Of a DNA stretch of 55,272 bases, positions 6,615 through 15,316 are shown one piece after another. The notes under the pieces were generated by a model that saw nothing but the letters and a program-made list of their open reading frames with translations, had not been told where the DNA came from and did not search any database. Position 1 is the first letter of the stretch; the number at the start of each line of letters is the position of its first letter. A program made the position numbers and the translations under genes. Source of the stretch: Synergistaceae bacterium UBA6101 (GTDB taxonomy: Bacteria; Synergistota; Synergistia; Synergistales; Synergistaceae); assembly GCA_002428495.1 (NCBI GenBank), contig DIWR01000022.1, positions 1 to 55,272 on the forward strand, in the 5' to 3' direction.

Positions 6615-8450
6615 CTAAAGCAGCTTCTCCATTTCGTCCAGAGTTTCGGTAAATATTCTGACTACTTCTTTTACCGGTTTCGGAGAACTCATATCTACAC
6701 CTGCATTTTTCAAAAGTTCGATCGGATAGTCTGAGCCTCCCATTGACAGGAACTCAAGGTATCTGTCTCTTGCCGGTGCACCCTTTTTTAGTATTAGCTG
6801 TGCCAGGGCTGTTGCTGCCGAGAAGCCGGTCGCGTACTGATAAACATAGAATGGATTGTAAAAATGGGGTATCCTTGCCCACTCCATTTTAAGGGGCTCA
6901 TCTATTACTATATCAGGTCCGTAATATTTCCTGTTGAGCTCGTACCAGAGAGTCTGAAGCGCATCCGGGGTGGTATCTCCGCCCTCTGCCGCGCGCTTGT
7001 GTACCTCGCGTTCAAACGAAGCGAACATAGTCTGCCGGTAGACCGTGGTCCTGATGTTTTCAAGGCGGCGGTTGAGCAGATAAAGCCTTTTCTTTTTATC
7101 CTTTGTCTCAGCTATAAGGTCGTTGAGGAAAAGCACCTCGTTGGTCGTCGAAGCTACCTCTGCCGTGAAGATGCAGTAATCAGAAGTCGGATATGGCTGC
7201 CGTTTCCTTGAATAGTAGCTGTGCATGGAGTGCCCCATTTCATGGACAAGGGTCGAGACATCATTGAGGTTGTTCGTGTAGTTCATCATTATGTATGGAT
7301 GTGTGGCGTAGCTGCCCCACGAGTAAGCGCCGCTCCGTTTGCCTTTATTTGGGAAGACGTCAGTCCAGCCGCTTCCCAGGCCGGCTTTAACTGTGGAGAG
7401 GTATTCTTCACCCAGAGGTCTCAGGGCCCTGAACATCATCTCTTTTGCTTCGCTCCAGGGTATCTCTTTGAAAGGATCTTTCACGAGGGGAGTATATAAG
7501 TCGTACATATGCAGCTCTTTGACTCTCAGTACCCTTTTTCTCACTTCAAGATATCTGTGCAGCGGCGTCAGGCTGGATTCAAGAGTCTCCACAAGCCTGC
7601 TGTATACGGAGACAGGGATGTTGTCGCTGTCAAGAGCAGCCTCAAGCGGTGAGGAATATTTTCGCACCCCGGCGTAAAACTTTGATGCTTTCAGCATTCC
7701 GTCAAAGGTCGCGCCGAGAGTGTTTTTCATTTCACAGTAAGGCTTGTAGAGCGACTCAAAAGCGGACTTTCTCACTTTGCGATGACGTGAACGGAGGTAA
7801 GAGACAGCCCTCTCCTCGGACATCTCCACTTTTTCTCCCTTTTCGTTCTTTATAGGCTCAAACTTCATGTCTGCGTTGGTGAGCATGGAGAATACGTTGT
7901 CAGAAGTTCCGGCCATGTCTCCTGTCTTGGCAAGGAGAGCCTCTTCCGGCTGTGAAAGCACATGTTCTTTCTGTCGCAGAAGTTCTTTGAGGCTGAAGGA
8001 ATAGTCTTTGAGGGAGGGATCTGCTATAAATTCCCTTAACCTCTCTTCAGGCATTGAAAGTATCTCCGGAGTAATGAAGCTTGAGACAGCCGACATCTCC
8101 ACGGCCAGTGACGATACTCTGTTTACCGGTCCCTGGTATTTTGAATCCGCAGTATCCTCGTGGCTTTTCATGTTGGCGTAGACGATGAGTTTGCCCAGAG
8201 TCACCGAAATTTCATCCCTGAGCTTAAAGCATTCAAGCATTATCTTCTCAGACCCGACCAGTCTGCCCATGTAGGCCGCGATCTCGGGAAGGCGCTTTTT
8301 TACAGATTTAAAGTCTATTTCCCATTTGGAGTCATCGGGGTATATATCTTCAAGCTTCCATTTAAAACGGACGGGCACCTCGTCCCTTTTTGGCAGCAGC
8401 GAGCCTCCGCCAAGCTCTATTTCAATGTTTTTATCGTTGATGTCACTCAT
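6615..8450 (-). CDS. pepF: Oligoendopeptidase F (M3B metallopeptidase)
   Basis: With the start at ATG 8450 the protein has 611 residues, typical of PepF. The zinc motif HEMGHSMH lies at about 403-410, inside LVHEMGHSMHSYYS. The third ligand is expected in the following FTAEVASTTNE segment. The upstream part holds the all-helical oligopeptidase domain. The chosen ATG has a GGAGTG site 7-8 bp away. The open frame extends 63 codons further upstream, but that stretch has no family similarity. PepF cleaves peptides of about 7-17 residues in the cytoplasm. Together with the LysE-type gene just downstream, it fits growth on imported peptides. Confidence 0.93.
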   Translation of the reverse strand: MSDINDKNIEIELGGGSLLPKRDEVPVRFKWKLEDIYPDDSKWEIDFKSVKKRLPEIAAYMGRLVGSEKIMLECFKLRDEISVTLGKLIVYANMKSHEDTADSKYQGPVNRVSSLAVEMSAVSSFITPEILSMPEERLREFIADPSLKDYSFSLKELLRQKEHVLSQPEEALLAKTGDMAGTSDNVFSMLTNADMKFEPIKNEKGEKVEMSEERAVSYLRSRHRKVRKSAFESLYKPYCEMKNTLGATFDGMLKASKFYAGVRKYSSPLEAALDSDNIPVSVYSRLVETLESSLTPLHRYLEVRKRVLRVKELHMYDLYTPLVKDPFKEIPWSEAKEMMFRALRPLGEEYLSTVKAGLGSGWTDVFPNKGKRSGAYSWGSYATHPYIMMNYTNNLNDVSTLVHEMGHSMHSYYSRKRQPYPTSDYCIFTAEVASTTNEVLFLNDLIAETKDKKKRLYLLNRRLENIRTTVYRQTMFASFEREVHKRAAEGGDTTPDALQTLWYELNRKYYGPDIVIDEPLKMEWARIPHFYNPFYVYQYATGFSAATALAQLILKKGAPARDRYLEFLSMGGSDYPIELLKNAGVDMSSPKPVKEVVRIFTETLDEMEKLL

Positions 8451-8664
8451 AAAGATCCACTCCTTTATCTCCTGCTGAACTATTGTCTTGTCTAAAAGGA
8501 TAATATGCAAGCTTTTTTTGCCGTGTGAGGGTACTAAAAGACATAGAATTATGGTACTCTTGTCAGCATAACAGCTTTTCCAAAGATCCCGCCTTAAAGA
8601 CGGTTTTTGAGTTGCCCTGGCAGGTCTTTTTCTGATCATTCAGTTCATTCGGGAGGGTATGTGA

Positions 8665-9840
8665 TTGAAATATAATTTTGACATAAAGATGGAAAGACGC
8701 GGGACGAACTGCGAAAAATGGGACTTTCTCGAAGAGGCATTCGGTAAAAAAGACCTTCTTGCGCTCTGGGTGGCTGATATGGATTTTCCTGCTCCCCCCG
8801 AAGTTCTGGATGCTCTCCATAAAAAGATCGACGAAGGTGCGCTCGGGTACCCTATAGCGCCAGATTCGCTGCTCAAGGCGATAACCGACTGGCAGGATGT
8901 CCGTCATGGATGGAAGATAGGCAAAGAGACCGTGACATGGGCACCGGGAGTTGTAGCCGGACTGGCTTTTTCTATAATGGCATACACTAAACCGGGAGAC
9001 GGGGTTATCATACAGACTCCTGTCTATCCTCCCTTTTACGCAATCATCAGCGAATCCGGGAGAAGGATCGTTAAAAATCCGCTCAAGAGGGCAAATGGCC
9101 GTTACGTGATGGATCTCGAAGGTCTTGAAAAACTCGTCACACCCATATGCAGGACGCTTATTCTCTGCAGTCCCCACAACCCCGTAGCGCGTGTCTGGAC
9201 AAGGGAAGAGCTCGAAGCTCTCTCTGAACTTGCTGAGCGCAAAGACATGATCATAATCTCTGACGAGATCCATCAGGACCTTGTATACAGCGACGCGAAA
9301 CATATCAGCATAGCCGCGCTTTCAGATGAAATGAGCTCGCGCACGGTCACCTTCGTTGCGCCCAGCAAGACCTTCAATATTGCCGGCATGAATTCTTCAG
9401 TTGCCCTCATCCCAGATGATAAACTCAGGGCGCGCTACGTCTCGGTACTGAAGAGGCTGCACCTGAGCTCGCTGAGCATACTCGGACTTACTGCAATGGA
9501 GACGGCCTACGGCAAATGTGCCGGATGGCTTGACGAACTTATGGCATACCTGGAAGAAAACAGGAATTTGACAGAAAAATTCGTGAGAGAATGGATGCCG
9601 AAAGCGAAGATGGATCACCCGGAAGGTACCTACATATTCTGGATAGATTTCAGGGGATACGGGTTTGATTCGGAGAAGCTCATGGATCTCCTTGTCAATG
9701 AAGCCGGGGTCGCGCTTAACAATGGGCGAAACTTCGGAACCGAAGGAGACGGATTTGCCAGGATAAACATTGGGACCAACCGTGAAATGCTGAAAGAAGC
9801 GCTGGAAAAGATCGCGAAGGCGCTCGAAGCGAAATTTTGA
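8665..9840 (+). CDS. patB: MalY/PatB-type PLP-dependent C-S lyase (cystathionine beta-lyase-like aminotransferase)
   Basis: The 391-residue fold-type I PLP enzyme shows WVADMDFPAPPEV at about residue 35, typical of the MalY/PatB branch. SPHNPVARVW, the DEIHQDLVY aspartate motif and the PLP lysine in APSKTFNIAG follow in order. Members cleave cystathionine or cysteine to release pyruvate and ammonia with homocysteine or sulfide, and some act as aminotransferases. The start is TTG at 8665, with GGGAGG nine bases upstream. A GTG at 8661 is out of frame. It is divergent from pepF and 51 bp upstream of the FAH-family gene, with which it may form an operon. Confidence 0.87.
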   Translation: MKYNFDIKMERRGTNCEKWDFLEEAFGKKDLLALWVADMDFPAPPEVLDALHKKIDEGALGYPIAPDSLLKAITDWQDVRHGWKIGKETVTWAPGVVAGLAFSIMAYTKPGDGVIIQTPVYPPFYAIISESGRRIVKNPLKRANGRYVMDLEGLEKLVTPICRTLILCSPHNPVARVWTREELEALSELAERKDMIIISDEIHQDLVYSDAKHISIAALSDEMSSRTVTFVAPSKTFNIAGMNSSVALIPDDKLRARYVSVLKRLHLSSLSILGLTAMETAYGKCAGWLDELMAYLEENRNLTEKFVREWMPKAKMDHPEGTYIFWIDFRGYGFDSEKLMDLLVNEAGVALNNGRNFGTEGDGFARINIGTNREMLKEALEKIAKALEAKF

Positions 9841-9891
9841 TCTTATGTCAGATCATTTGATTTATATAAATCAACAGGGAGGAATATTTTA

Positions 9892-10671
9892 ATGGCTAAA
9901 AAAGAGCCGCTCGTACGTTACTGCCGATTCTGGGTCGATGGCAGGACCTATTCGGGCAAGATCCGTGACAATTCTGTCGATATAGTTGAAGGAGATCCAT
10001 TTACAGGATTTTCTCCCATAAGGCTGAGCTACCCCATAGAGAGGGTAAAGTTCCTGCCGCCCTTCATGCCGAAGAAGATCTGGTGCATAGGCCGCAATTA
10101 TCTGGGACATGTGAAAGAACTGGATCATGAAGTTCCTAAGGAACCCCTCGTCTTTATGAAATCGGTCTCTTCCATAATAGGAGCCAACGATTTTATACGT
10201 ATACCCGAATGGGCGGGACGGATCGACTACGAAGGCGAGCTTGCCGTGATCATCGGCAAATCCGGGCACAACATAAAGGAAGAGGATGCGTTCAGCCATG
10301 TCCTAGGCTACTCTATCATGAACGATGTAACTGCAAGGGAACTTCAGAATTCCGACGGACAGTGGACGAGGGCAAAAAGCTTCGATACATTTGCTCCGTT
10401 CGGACCGGCGGTACTGATAACAGATAAGATGCCGGAGGATGCTGTGATAAGTACGACCCTCAACGGAAAGACAGTACAGGAAGCCTCCTTCTCACAGATG
10501 ATCTTTCCCATACCAAGGCTTATATCCCATATAAGCAGGTTTGCGACGCTTGAACCGGGTGATGTCATTGCCAGCGGAACTCCGCAGGGAGTAGGGCCGA
10601 TGAAGGCGGGAGACCTGGTCGAGGTAAGTATCAAAGGAATAGGAAGCCTGAGGAACATCTGCGCTAACTGA
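9892..10671 (+). CDS. Fumarylacetoacetate hydrolase (FAH) family protein
   Basis: The 259-residue protein has a short N-terminal domain, then the FAH catalytic domain starting at KIWCIGRNY (about residue 62). The acidic metal ligands appear in YEGELAVIIGK (Glu114, Glu116) and MNDVTAREL (Asp145), followed by KSFDTFAPFGP and the ASGTPQGVGP loop near the C-terminus. This matches the bacterial FAH branch that includes acylpyruvases, oxaloacetate decarboxylases or tautomerases, and 2-hydroxyhepta-2,4-diene-1,7-dioate isomerases. The exact reaction is not predictable. It probably acts on oxaloacetate or an acylpyruvate in the cytoplasm. It lies directly after the MalY/PatB gene with a GGGAGGA ribosome-binding site. 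Confidence 0.85.
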   Translation: MAKKEPLVRYCRFWVDGRTYSGKIRDNSVDIVEGDPFTGFSPIRLSYPIERVKFLPPFMPKKIWCIGRNYLGHVKELDHEVPKEPLVFMKSVSSIIGANDFIRIPEWAGRIDYEGELAVIIGKSGHNIKEEDAFSHVLGYSIMNDVTARELQNSDGQWTRAKSFDTFAPFGPAVLITDKMPEDAVISTTLNGKTVQEASFSQMIFPIPRLISHISRFATLEPGDVIASGTPQGVGPMKAGDLVEVSIKGIGSLRNICAN

Positions 10672-10702
10672 CCAAAAGGGTTCAAAGGCTGGAAGATCAA
10701 AT

Positions 10703-10727
10703 GGGGCGGACCTCAACAGTCCTCCCC
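10703..10727. terminator. Probable terminator between convergent genes
   Basis: GGGGCGGAC (10703-10711) and GTCCTCCCC (10719-10727) form a stem with one mismatch and a 7-nt loop. AATTTT follows a few bases later on the plus strand. It lies between the convergent FAH-family and DUF502 genes. The U-tract is poor, so strength is uncertain. Confidence 0.45.
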
Positions 10728-10736
10728 CCCCCAATT

Positions 10737-11345
10737 TTAGGATTTCATGCCGAGGGATATTATCTTTGTGAAGGCCTTTTCAGGAGTAAGATCGAGGTAT
10801 TCCACCCTTTCCTCGGGGAAGAAGAAGACAAGCCCGGTCGTCGGGTTGGGAGAGGTAGGCACAAAGATCGTTACCCCAGGACTGCCGTCCTCTGCTATCT
10901 CCCTCCTTGTGACAAAGCCGATTATGTAACCGTCTCCGCACGGGACTTTAGCAGTTCCCAGATACCCTCTTTCGCCGCCTCCGGCTGTAAAGGTCTGGAC
11001 CATCTCCTGAAAAGTGGAGTACCATCCGCCGACCATAGGTATCTTTGAGATCACCTGATCAACTATGTTGAAGATCCACTTTTCTTTTCTCCTGAGCTTT
11101 CTGCCTGTGTATATGAGCAGAAAAACTATGAAAACTGTCACTGCCACAGTCGTCTTCAAAGACTTTGTCAGCCCGAAGATCATTGCGCCGAGTGCCTCGA
11201 AAAGCATAATGAGGTAATAAAATATGAAGACAAAGACCGCAAGCGGTATAAACGCTATACATCCAAGGAAAAAGTCCTTGGCGATCCTTCCTATCCTTGA
11301 ACCGGCAGGGACCTCTTTTTCATTTATCTGCTTTTTGCTGTCCAT
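10737..11345 (-). CDS. DUF502 family membrane protein
   Basis: The 202-residue protein has two hydrophobic segments at about residues 27-52 and 65-80. A soluble C-terminal domain then carries the family motifs IPMVGGWYSTFQEM, VTIFVPTSPNPTTG and the VEYLDLTPEKAF tail. This is the full DUF502 pattern, and length is normal. The biochemical role is unknown. Bacterial and plant members sit in membranes, and a role in envelope or trafficking has been suggested only for plant relatives. It is divergent from the acyltransferase plsC-like gene with an 81-bp gap, which may link both to envelope maintenance. Confidence 0.85.
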   Translation of the reverse strand: MDSKKQINEKEVPAGSRIGRIAKDFFLGCIAFIPLAVFVFIFYYLIMLFEALGAMIFGLTKSLKTTVAVTVFIVFLLIYTGRKLRRKEKWIFNIVDQVISKIPMVGGWYSTFQEMVQTFTAGGGERGYLGTAKVPCGDGYIIGFVTRREIAEDGSPGVTIFVPTSPNPTTGLVFFFPEERVEYLDLTPEKAFTKIISLGMKS

Positions 11346-11426
11346 TCAGATCACTCCAAGACTTGTCAATTTGCTCATTTCTGGGATATCCTTAGTGCAG
11401 ATGCAGCCAACGGGAGGAATCCTTTA

Positions 11427-12065
11427 ATGTTATACCAGATCACAAGGTTAATAATCTCAGTATATTTTACCCTCTATCACCGACTTTCGGTGAGCGGAAA
11501 AGAGAAAATACCGCAGGATATACCTGTCATAGTTGCCTCAAACCATGCCAGCTACCTCGACCCTCCGCTGGTCGGCTACACTTTCTGTCCACGTGTGCTC
11601 AAATTCGTAGCATGGGAAAAGCTTTTCAAGTTTCCTCTCTTCGGAGCTTATCTGAGAAGGATGGGAGCAGTCCCTGTGAAGCCTGAAGATAAGAACAGCT
11701 CTGCAGCCCTCCTTAGGATGATCATGGGATTCATACACGACGGATACAGCGTATACATATGTCCCGAGGGACACAGAACAGAAGATGGAACGCTCCAGCC
11801 GCTTGAAGGCGGTGTGGCCATCCTTTCGCTCAAGACCGGTGCTCCGGTAGTCCCTGCCTGGGCCGGAGGAACATACCGGGCGATGTCTCCACACATGAAA
11901 TTTCCCCGTCCGAGAAAACTCTATGTGGTTTACGGAGAACCCATTTCCCTTTCACAGATCCCACAGGAGCTGAATGAAAAGGAAAAGCGCAAATACATAC
12001 TTGATAAGATCGAAGAATTCTACAGGGAAATGGATGCAAAAGACAGAGAAAAATATCCCAGATAG
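11427..12065 (+). CDS. plsC: 1-acylglycerol-3-phosphate acyltransferase (PlsC family)
   Basis: The 212-residue protein carries the acyltransferase motif NHASYLDP (His40, Asp45), the GAVPVKPED motif and CPEGHRT, the EGxR-type substrate motif near residue 113. In the last, His-Arg-Thr stands where Thr-Arg-Ser is usual. PVVPAW follows. The enzyme adds the second acyl chain to lysophosphatidate in membrane phospholipid synthesis at the inner membrane. The N-terminal hydrophobic stretch (about residues 4-16) is typical. A GGGAGGA site precedes the ATG. A DUF454 gene remnant begins within 20 bp after the stop, so the two may once have been an operon. Confidence 0.88.
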   Translation: MLYQITRLIISVYFTLYHRLSVSGKEKIPQDIPVIVASNHASYLDPPLVGYTFCPRVLKFVAWEKLFKFPLFGAYLRRMGAVPVKPEDKNSSAALLRMIMGFIHDGYSVYICPEGHRTEDGTLQPLEGGVAILSLKTGAPVVPAWAGGTYRAMSPHMKFPRPRKLYVVYGEPISLSQIPQELNEKEKRKYILDKIEEFYREMDAKDREKYPR

Positions 12066-12082
12066 CCCAAGAGTGCGGAACG

Positions 12083-12280
12083 GTAAAGAAGAAGCTTCTG
12101 ATCGCTGCCGGCGTTGTCGCCCTGGCGCTTGGAGGTATCTGATCCTTCCTTCCCCTCTTTCCTATGACCTCTTTTGTGCTGCTTGCCGCCGCATTTTTTG
12201 CTGGCAGCATCCCTGCAATGCACAGAGGAGATACTGACGAACATCAGCATCTTCTTCGTGCCATGTCTTTCAGTTCCTGA
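12083..12280 (+). pseudogene. Decayed DUF454 (YbaN-like) inner-membrane protein gene
   Basis: Reading frame from 12083 gives VKKKLLIAAGVVALALGGI, an in-frame TGA, then SFLPLFPMTSFVLLAAAFF and AGSIPAMH. This is the N-terminal hydrophobic hairpin of DUF454/YbaN proteins, where the usual run is close to GIFLPLLPTTPFVLLAA. Three lesions are visible. The initiator has become GTA and no other start is in place. A stop codon interrupts the first loop. Sequence similarity ends at about the HRGDTDEHQ stretch, after which the frame runs into the opposite-strand radical SAM gene. I see no way to express it. Confidence 0.7.
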
Positions 12281-13491
12281 AGCTCTTCCGGGGAGATATT
12301 TCCTGAGATCCATGAAGAATATACCGTATTGTTGTGGAGCAGCGGTTCTGTTTTAAGCTCAGGCATCTTTTCAGCCGCTGTTTCAAAGGATTGGGTCCCG
12401 GGTATAGGCGAAAATTCGGCGAGTTTGGGTTTCCCTCCCGAAGAATGGACGAACCTTATTGTTTCTCTTACTGAATCCATGTTTTGGCCGGGCAGGCCCA
12501 GCAAAATGTATGTCTCGCAGTCAGTTCCTGAATAACCCGCTTTCAAAAGAGATCTGACAGCGCATGTATATTCTTCTCTGGCAACTTTGCCTGAACTTGC
12601 GTCTGACATTTTCGGATCGATGCTTTCAAGCGAAAGCCTTATCGTTTTAAATCCGCTCCCTCTCAGCATTTCCGCGCATTTATCGTCTATCTCGCGTACA
12701 TGCAGACCGTTAGGAGTGTGGAAGCGTATCCTTTCCCCATATGCTTTTATTGATCCACGACAGAGCTGGTAAAAATACTCTTTTTTGTCGATAAGAAGGG
12801 CATCATCGTAGAAGGCAATGTCTTCCGCTCCCAAGCTGACCTGATGATCGATCTCCCTTAGTACTTCGGGAACGGACCTTCTTGTATATTCTGGCCATAG
12901 TATCCGTGAAGCGCAGTAACTGCAGGAAAGGGGACATCCGAAGGATGTCATCGTGATGCCGTAGGGAAGTTTTTCATAGAGATCCATTGAGGGGTAGTGG
13001 CTGTCGGGGATCCAGTGGCCGGCGACGAGGCGGTCTGCGCCAAGTCCCTTTGCATGTTCGGGGCAGAGCTTTGCGTAGGTGCCTCCGAGGATTACCGGCA
13101 CGTCCGGCAACTCCCTCTTAAGGACCGAAATGATCCATTTTACCCCGCCGTACCAGTACGTCATTGCTGAAGTGAGAAATATCGCATCGGGTCTTGGGAT
13201 CTCGGCCAGCCTTTCTTTTACACGTTCTTCGGACAGGCCGAACCGGTGATAATTTCTTTTGATCTCACTGTAGACAGAGGGCTTTTCTATTTCAGTGCCG
13301 CCGATCTTTTCGCGTCCGAAGGACCTTTTGCCTACAGAGGCCTCATGTATGCAGTCAAGCAGATAGACCTCATTGCCGTTCATCTTCATCCTTTTCAGCA
13401 GATAGAGAAGTCCGGCAGGCTTAGACCAGAGATCAAAGAAGGCAAAATCTTCAACAGGAGGATTGATGCCGAGTATCCTCTGTCTTTTCAT
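12244..13491 (-). CDS. B12-binding-type radical SAM protein
   Basis: From ATG 13491 the protein has 415 residues. The N-terminal part has the layout of cobalamin-binding-like radical SAM proteins (RILGINPPVEDF, later LTSAMTYWYGG and VILGGTYAKL). The [4Fe-4S] motif CPLSCSYC lies at about 186-193, followed by the radical SAM barrel (IAFYDDALL, LSLESIDPKM, YILLGLPGQ). The classical B12 motif DxHxxG is not obvious, so the N-terminal domain may have lost cobalamin. Function is unknown. Relatives methylate or rearrange small molecules or modify proteins. The frame opens from a TTG at 13536, but ATG 13491 leads directly into the conserved start. No partner substrate gene is adjacent. Confidence 0.75.
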   Translation of the reverse strand: MKRQRILGINPPVEDFAFFDLWSKPAGLLYLLKRMKMNGNEVYLLDCIHEASVGKRSFGREKIGGTEIEKPSVYSEIKRNYHRFGLSEERVKERLAEIPRPDAIFLTSAMTYWYGGVKWIISVLKRELPDVPVILGGTYAKLCPEHAKGLGADRLVAGHWIPDSHYPSMDLYEKLPYGITMTSFGCPLSCSYCASRILWPEYTRRSVPEVLREIDHQVSLGAEDIAFYDDALLIDKKEYFYQLCRGSIKAYGERIRFHTPNGLHVREIDDKCAEMLRGSGFKTIRLSLESIDPKMSDASSGKVAREEYTCAVRSLLKAGYSGTDCETYILLGLPGQNMDSVRETIRFVHSSGGKPKLAEFSPIPGTQSFETAAEKMPELKTEPLLHNNTVYSSWISGNISPEELQELKDMARRRC

Positions 13492-13619
13492 TGAGAAAAG
13501 TTCTTCGAATTTTACTTCAGTTGTAATAGTTCTCAAAACCTTTCTTACAGAAAAAATATCAGGTGTTATCTTTAATTAATAGAAAACAGAAAAGGCCTTA
13601 ACCTCAACAAGGAAGCGGA

Positions 13620-14165
13620 TCATTTATTTATCACGGAGAGCAGCATATTATGCTGGTCTGCATTGAATTTCTGGAGGTTGTCCATATCAGGCAGATAGGG
13701 CATCCCTGTAAGAGTGTCTCCATAAAGACCTGTCTTTTCAGCCTGTTTTTCAATCGACTTCTTTACCCCATTACTTAACTCCTGGAGGTCTGCGACTGAG
13801 AATGCGAGGCTTTGATCGTCGGATGCTCTCATAGCTCCGACCCAGTAGCCGTCACCCTTGGTAGTCAGGTCGCTGTAATTTTCCGGCCCCGGGGATCCCA
13901 ATGGCATTGCCGTGTAGGCAGTTCCGTTGTAATACCATATCGGCCAGCTCCCGTTATCCGCCCAGTACATGAGCGCCGCGGCCTTCATGTTTCTGAGGTC
14001 CGATATGATCCTTGCAGCCTTTGCCGAATCAGTGGCAGATCCGGCTGACAGGAGCATCATGCCGGCAAGTATTCCTACAATGATGACGACTATAAGAAGT
14101 TCCACGAGAGTAAAGGCTCTCTTTTTTGCTGATCGTCTGCGAGCTGATCCTGACATTCCTGACAT
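13620..14165 (-). CDS. Type IV pilin/pseudopilin-like protein with prepilin leader
   Basis: The 181-residue protein has a basic 17-residue leader ending KKRA, then the prepilin signature FTLVELLIVVIIVGILAG. Cleavage and N-methylation would occur before Phe18, with Glu5 of the mature chain present. The C-terminal domain (about 140 residues) is soluble and acidic, with a region SWPIWYYNGTAY and a DADN-like WADNGSWP motif typical of major pseudopilins of the GspG/PilA kind. It would be exported by Sec and handled by a prepilin peptidase. No other type IV pilus gene is nearby, so this is an orphan whose assembly machine lies elsewhere. The gene stands alone. Confidence 0.8.
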   Translation of the reverse strand: MSGMSGSARRRSAKKRAFTLVELLIVVIIVGILAGMMLLSAGSATDSAKAARIISDLRNMKAAALMYWADNGSWPIWYYNGTAYTAMPLGSPGPENYSDLTTKGDGYWVGAMRASDDQSLAFSVADLQELSNGVKKSIEKQAEKTGLYGDTLTGMPYLPDMDNLQKFNADQHNMLLSVINK

Positions 14166-14264
14166 TCCCCCTATATCAATTTATATTCAAAGATAATATA
14201 TGCCTCTCATTATCAAGTCAACCTCACGCTTGGACCCGGAGGGTTTTCATGTAATAACTAAACA

Positions 14265-14279
14265 AGTGGTCCGACCACT
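14265..14279. promoter_or_regulatory. FCD/GntR-type operator palindrome
   Basis: AGTGGTCCGACCACT is a perfect 15-bp palindrome with a 3-bp centre. It contains TGGTCNGACCA, the core recognised by FadR-type GntR proteins. It lies in the non-coding region between the pilin-like gene and the GntR gene, 266 bp upstream of the latter. The rest of 14166-14544 is AT-rich, with one 7-bp GC hairpin at 14431-14447 and the promoter noted separately. Confidence 0.7.
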
Positions 14280-14480
14280 AAGAAGACAAAATTTAAATTT
14301 TTAAAATAAACAATAATTGTATGGATTATTGGCTCTGGTGCTGCTTAAAAGAAAATATGTCCTATTTCCCGTTTGGTATGTACCAGCGCAGATCCAGCCC
14401 TGACCGGCATGTACAGGGAATATGCCGCAACAGCCGCTCTGCGGCTGAATAATCAGACTATTTAGACTATGGTTTAGCCC

Positions 14481-14530
14481 TTGTTTTTTTCTGTTACGCA
14501 TGTTATAAGGTGTACTGGGTGGTCCAGGAA
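14481..14530 (+). promoter_or_regulatory. Promoter and possible operator half-site of the GntR gene
   Basis: TTGTTT (14481-14486), a 17-bp spacer and TATAAG (14504-14509) form a plausible promoter. Downstream, GGGTGGTCCAGG (about 14517-14528) repeats the TGGTCC half of the palindrome at 14265, overlapping the expected transcript start. This suggests autoregulation by the GntR protein. AAAGGAG follows as ribosome-binding site. Confidence 0.5.
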
Positions 14531-14544
14531 AGGAGTTTTTTCAC

Positions 14545-15240
14545 ATGATCGAAACTCACGTCTCGCGGGGAACCCGTATATACGAGAAGGTAGTAGAAAA
14601 ATTAAAGGAATCAATTTCAAGAGGAGACATCCTGCCTGGCGATCCTCTCCCATCGGAAAGGCAGCTGATGGATGACTTCGGTGTGAGCCGGAGTTCCTTA
14701 AGGGAGGCCTTCAGGGTCATGGAGCTTCTCGGACTGATAGAATCAGTCCCGGGAAAGGGTCGTTTTGTGCGCCATCCTAAATCGCCTGCAGAGGATGAAA
14801 AGAATATCCGTCTCGAAGATTCAGCTGTTCTCGAGCTGATGGAGGCGCGCCGCATCCTTGATCCTGCAATAGCGGCTGAGAGCGCTATGAGGGCGACTTC
14901 TTCAGATCTTACAAGAATGCTCAGGGTCCTGACAGCGACAGAAAAGAGGCTCGGAGCCCCGAACCTGCGTGCCCAGGCTGATTTTGACTTTCATCTGGCA
15001 CTTGCTGAAGCCACACACAATTTTGTTTTCGTAAATATAACCAGGATGAATTTTGATCTGATCATGGCGACTCATGACAAAATCTATAATCTTCTGGAGG
15101 ATAAGGATGCTTTCCTGCTGGAGCATCGTTCAATATACGAAGCCATCCTGGTCCATAACGTTGAACTGGCACGTGAGGCGGCTGCAAATCACATCGACAG
15201 GATATATAAAACACTTCACAGGGGGATAGCGGCCCAGTAA
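14545..15240 (+). CDS. GntR family transcriptional regulator, FadR/FCD subfamily
   Basis: The 231-residue protein has an N-terminal winged helix (IYEKVVEKLKESISRGDILPG, then LPSERQLMDDFGVSRSSLREAFRVME, about residues 12-65). An all-helical FCD ligand domain follows from about 95. It shows the metal-binding-type pattern: Asp and His in ADFDFHLALAEAT and a late HIDRIY histidine. FCD regulators usually sense carboxylates or acyl compounds. It lies 76 bp upstream of the hydro-lyase/citrate lyase genes in the same direction, and a perfect FadR-type operator is nearby. It most likely controls that catabolic operon and itself, but the ligand is unknown. The likely signals are a tricarboxylate, a methylmalate-type acid or a related 2-hydroxyacid. 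Confidence 0.88.
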   Translation: MIETHVSRGTRIYEKVVEKLKESISRGDILPGDPLPSERQLMDDFGVSRSSLREAFRVMELLGLIESVPGKGRFVRHPKSPAEDEKNIRLEDSAVLELMEARRILDPAIAAESAMRATSSDLTRMLRVLTATEKRLGAPNLRAQADFDFHLALAEATHNFVFVNITRMNFDLIMATHDKIYNLLEDKDAFLLEHRSIYEAILVHNVELAREAAANHIDRIYKTLHRGIAAQ

Positions 15241-15316
15241 CCCCTGACCGAACAAATAAAAGAAAAAAGAGCCATCAGATCTTATGACAATTACACTAAA
15301 AACAGGAGGAATCAAC

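Noticed and set aside
8563..9303. A 246-codon minus-strand frame opposite the MalY/PatB gene
   Set aside because: It overlaps a well-supported PLP enzyme, and its translation is low-complexity without motifs.
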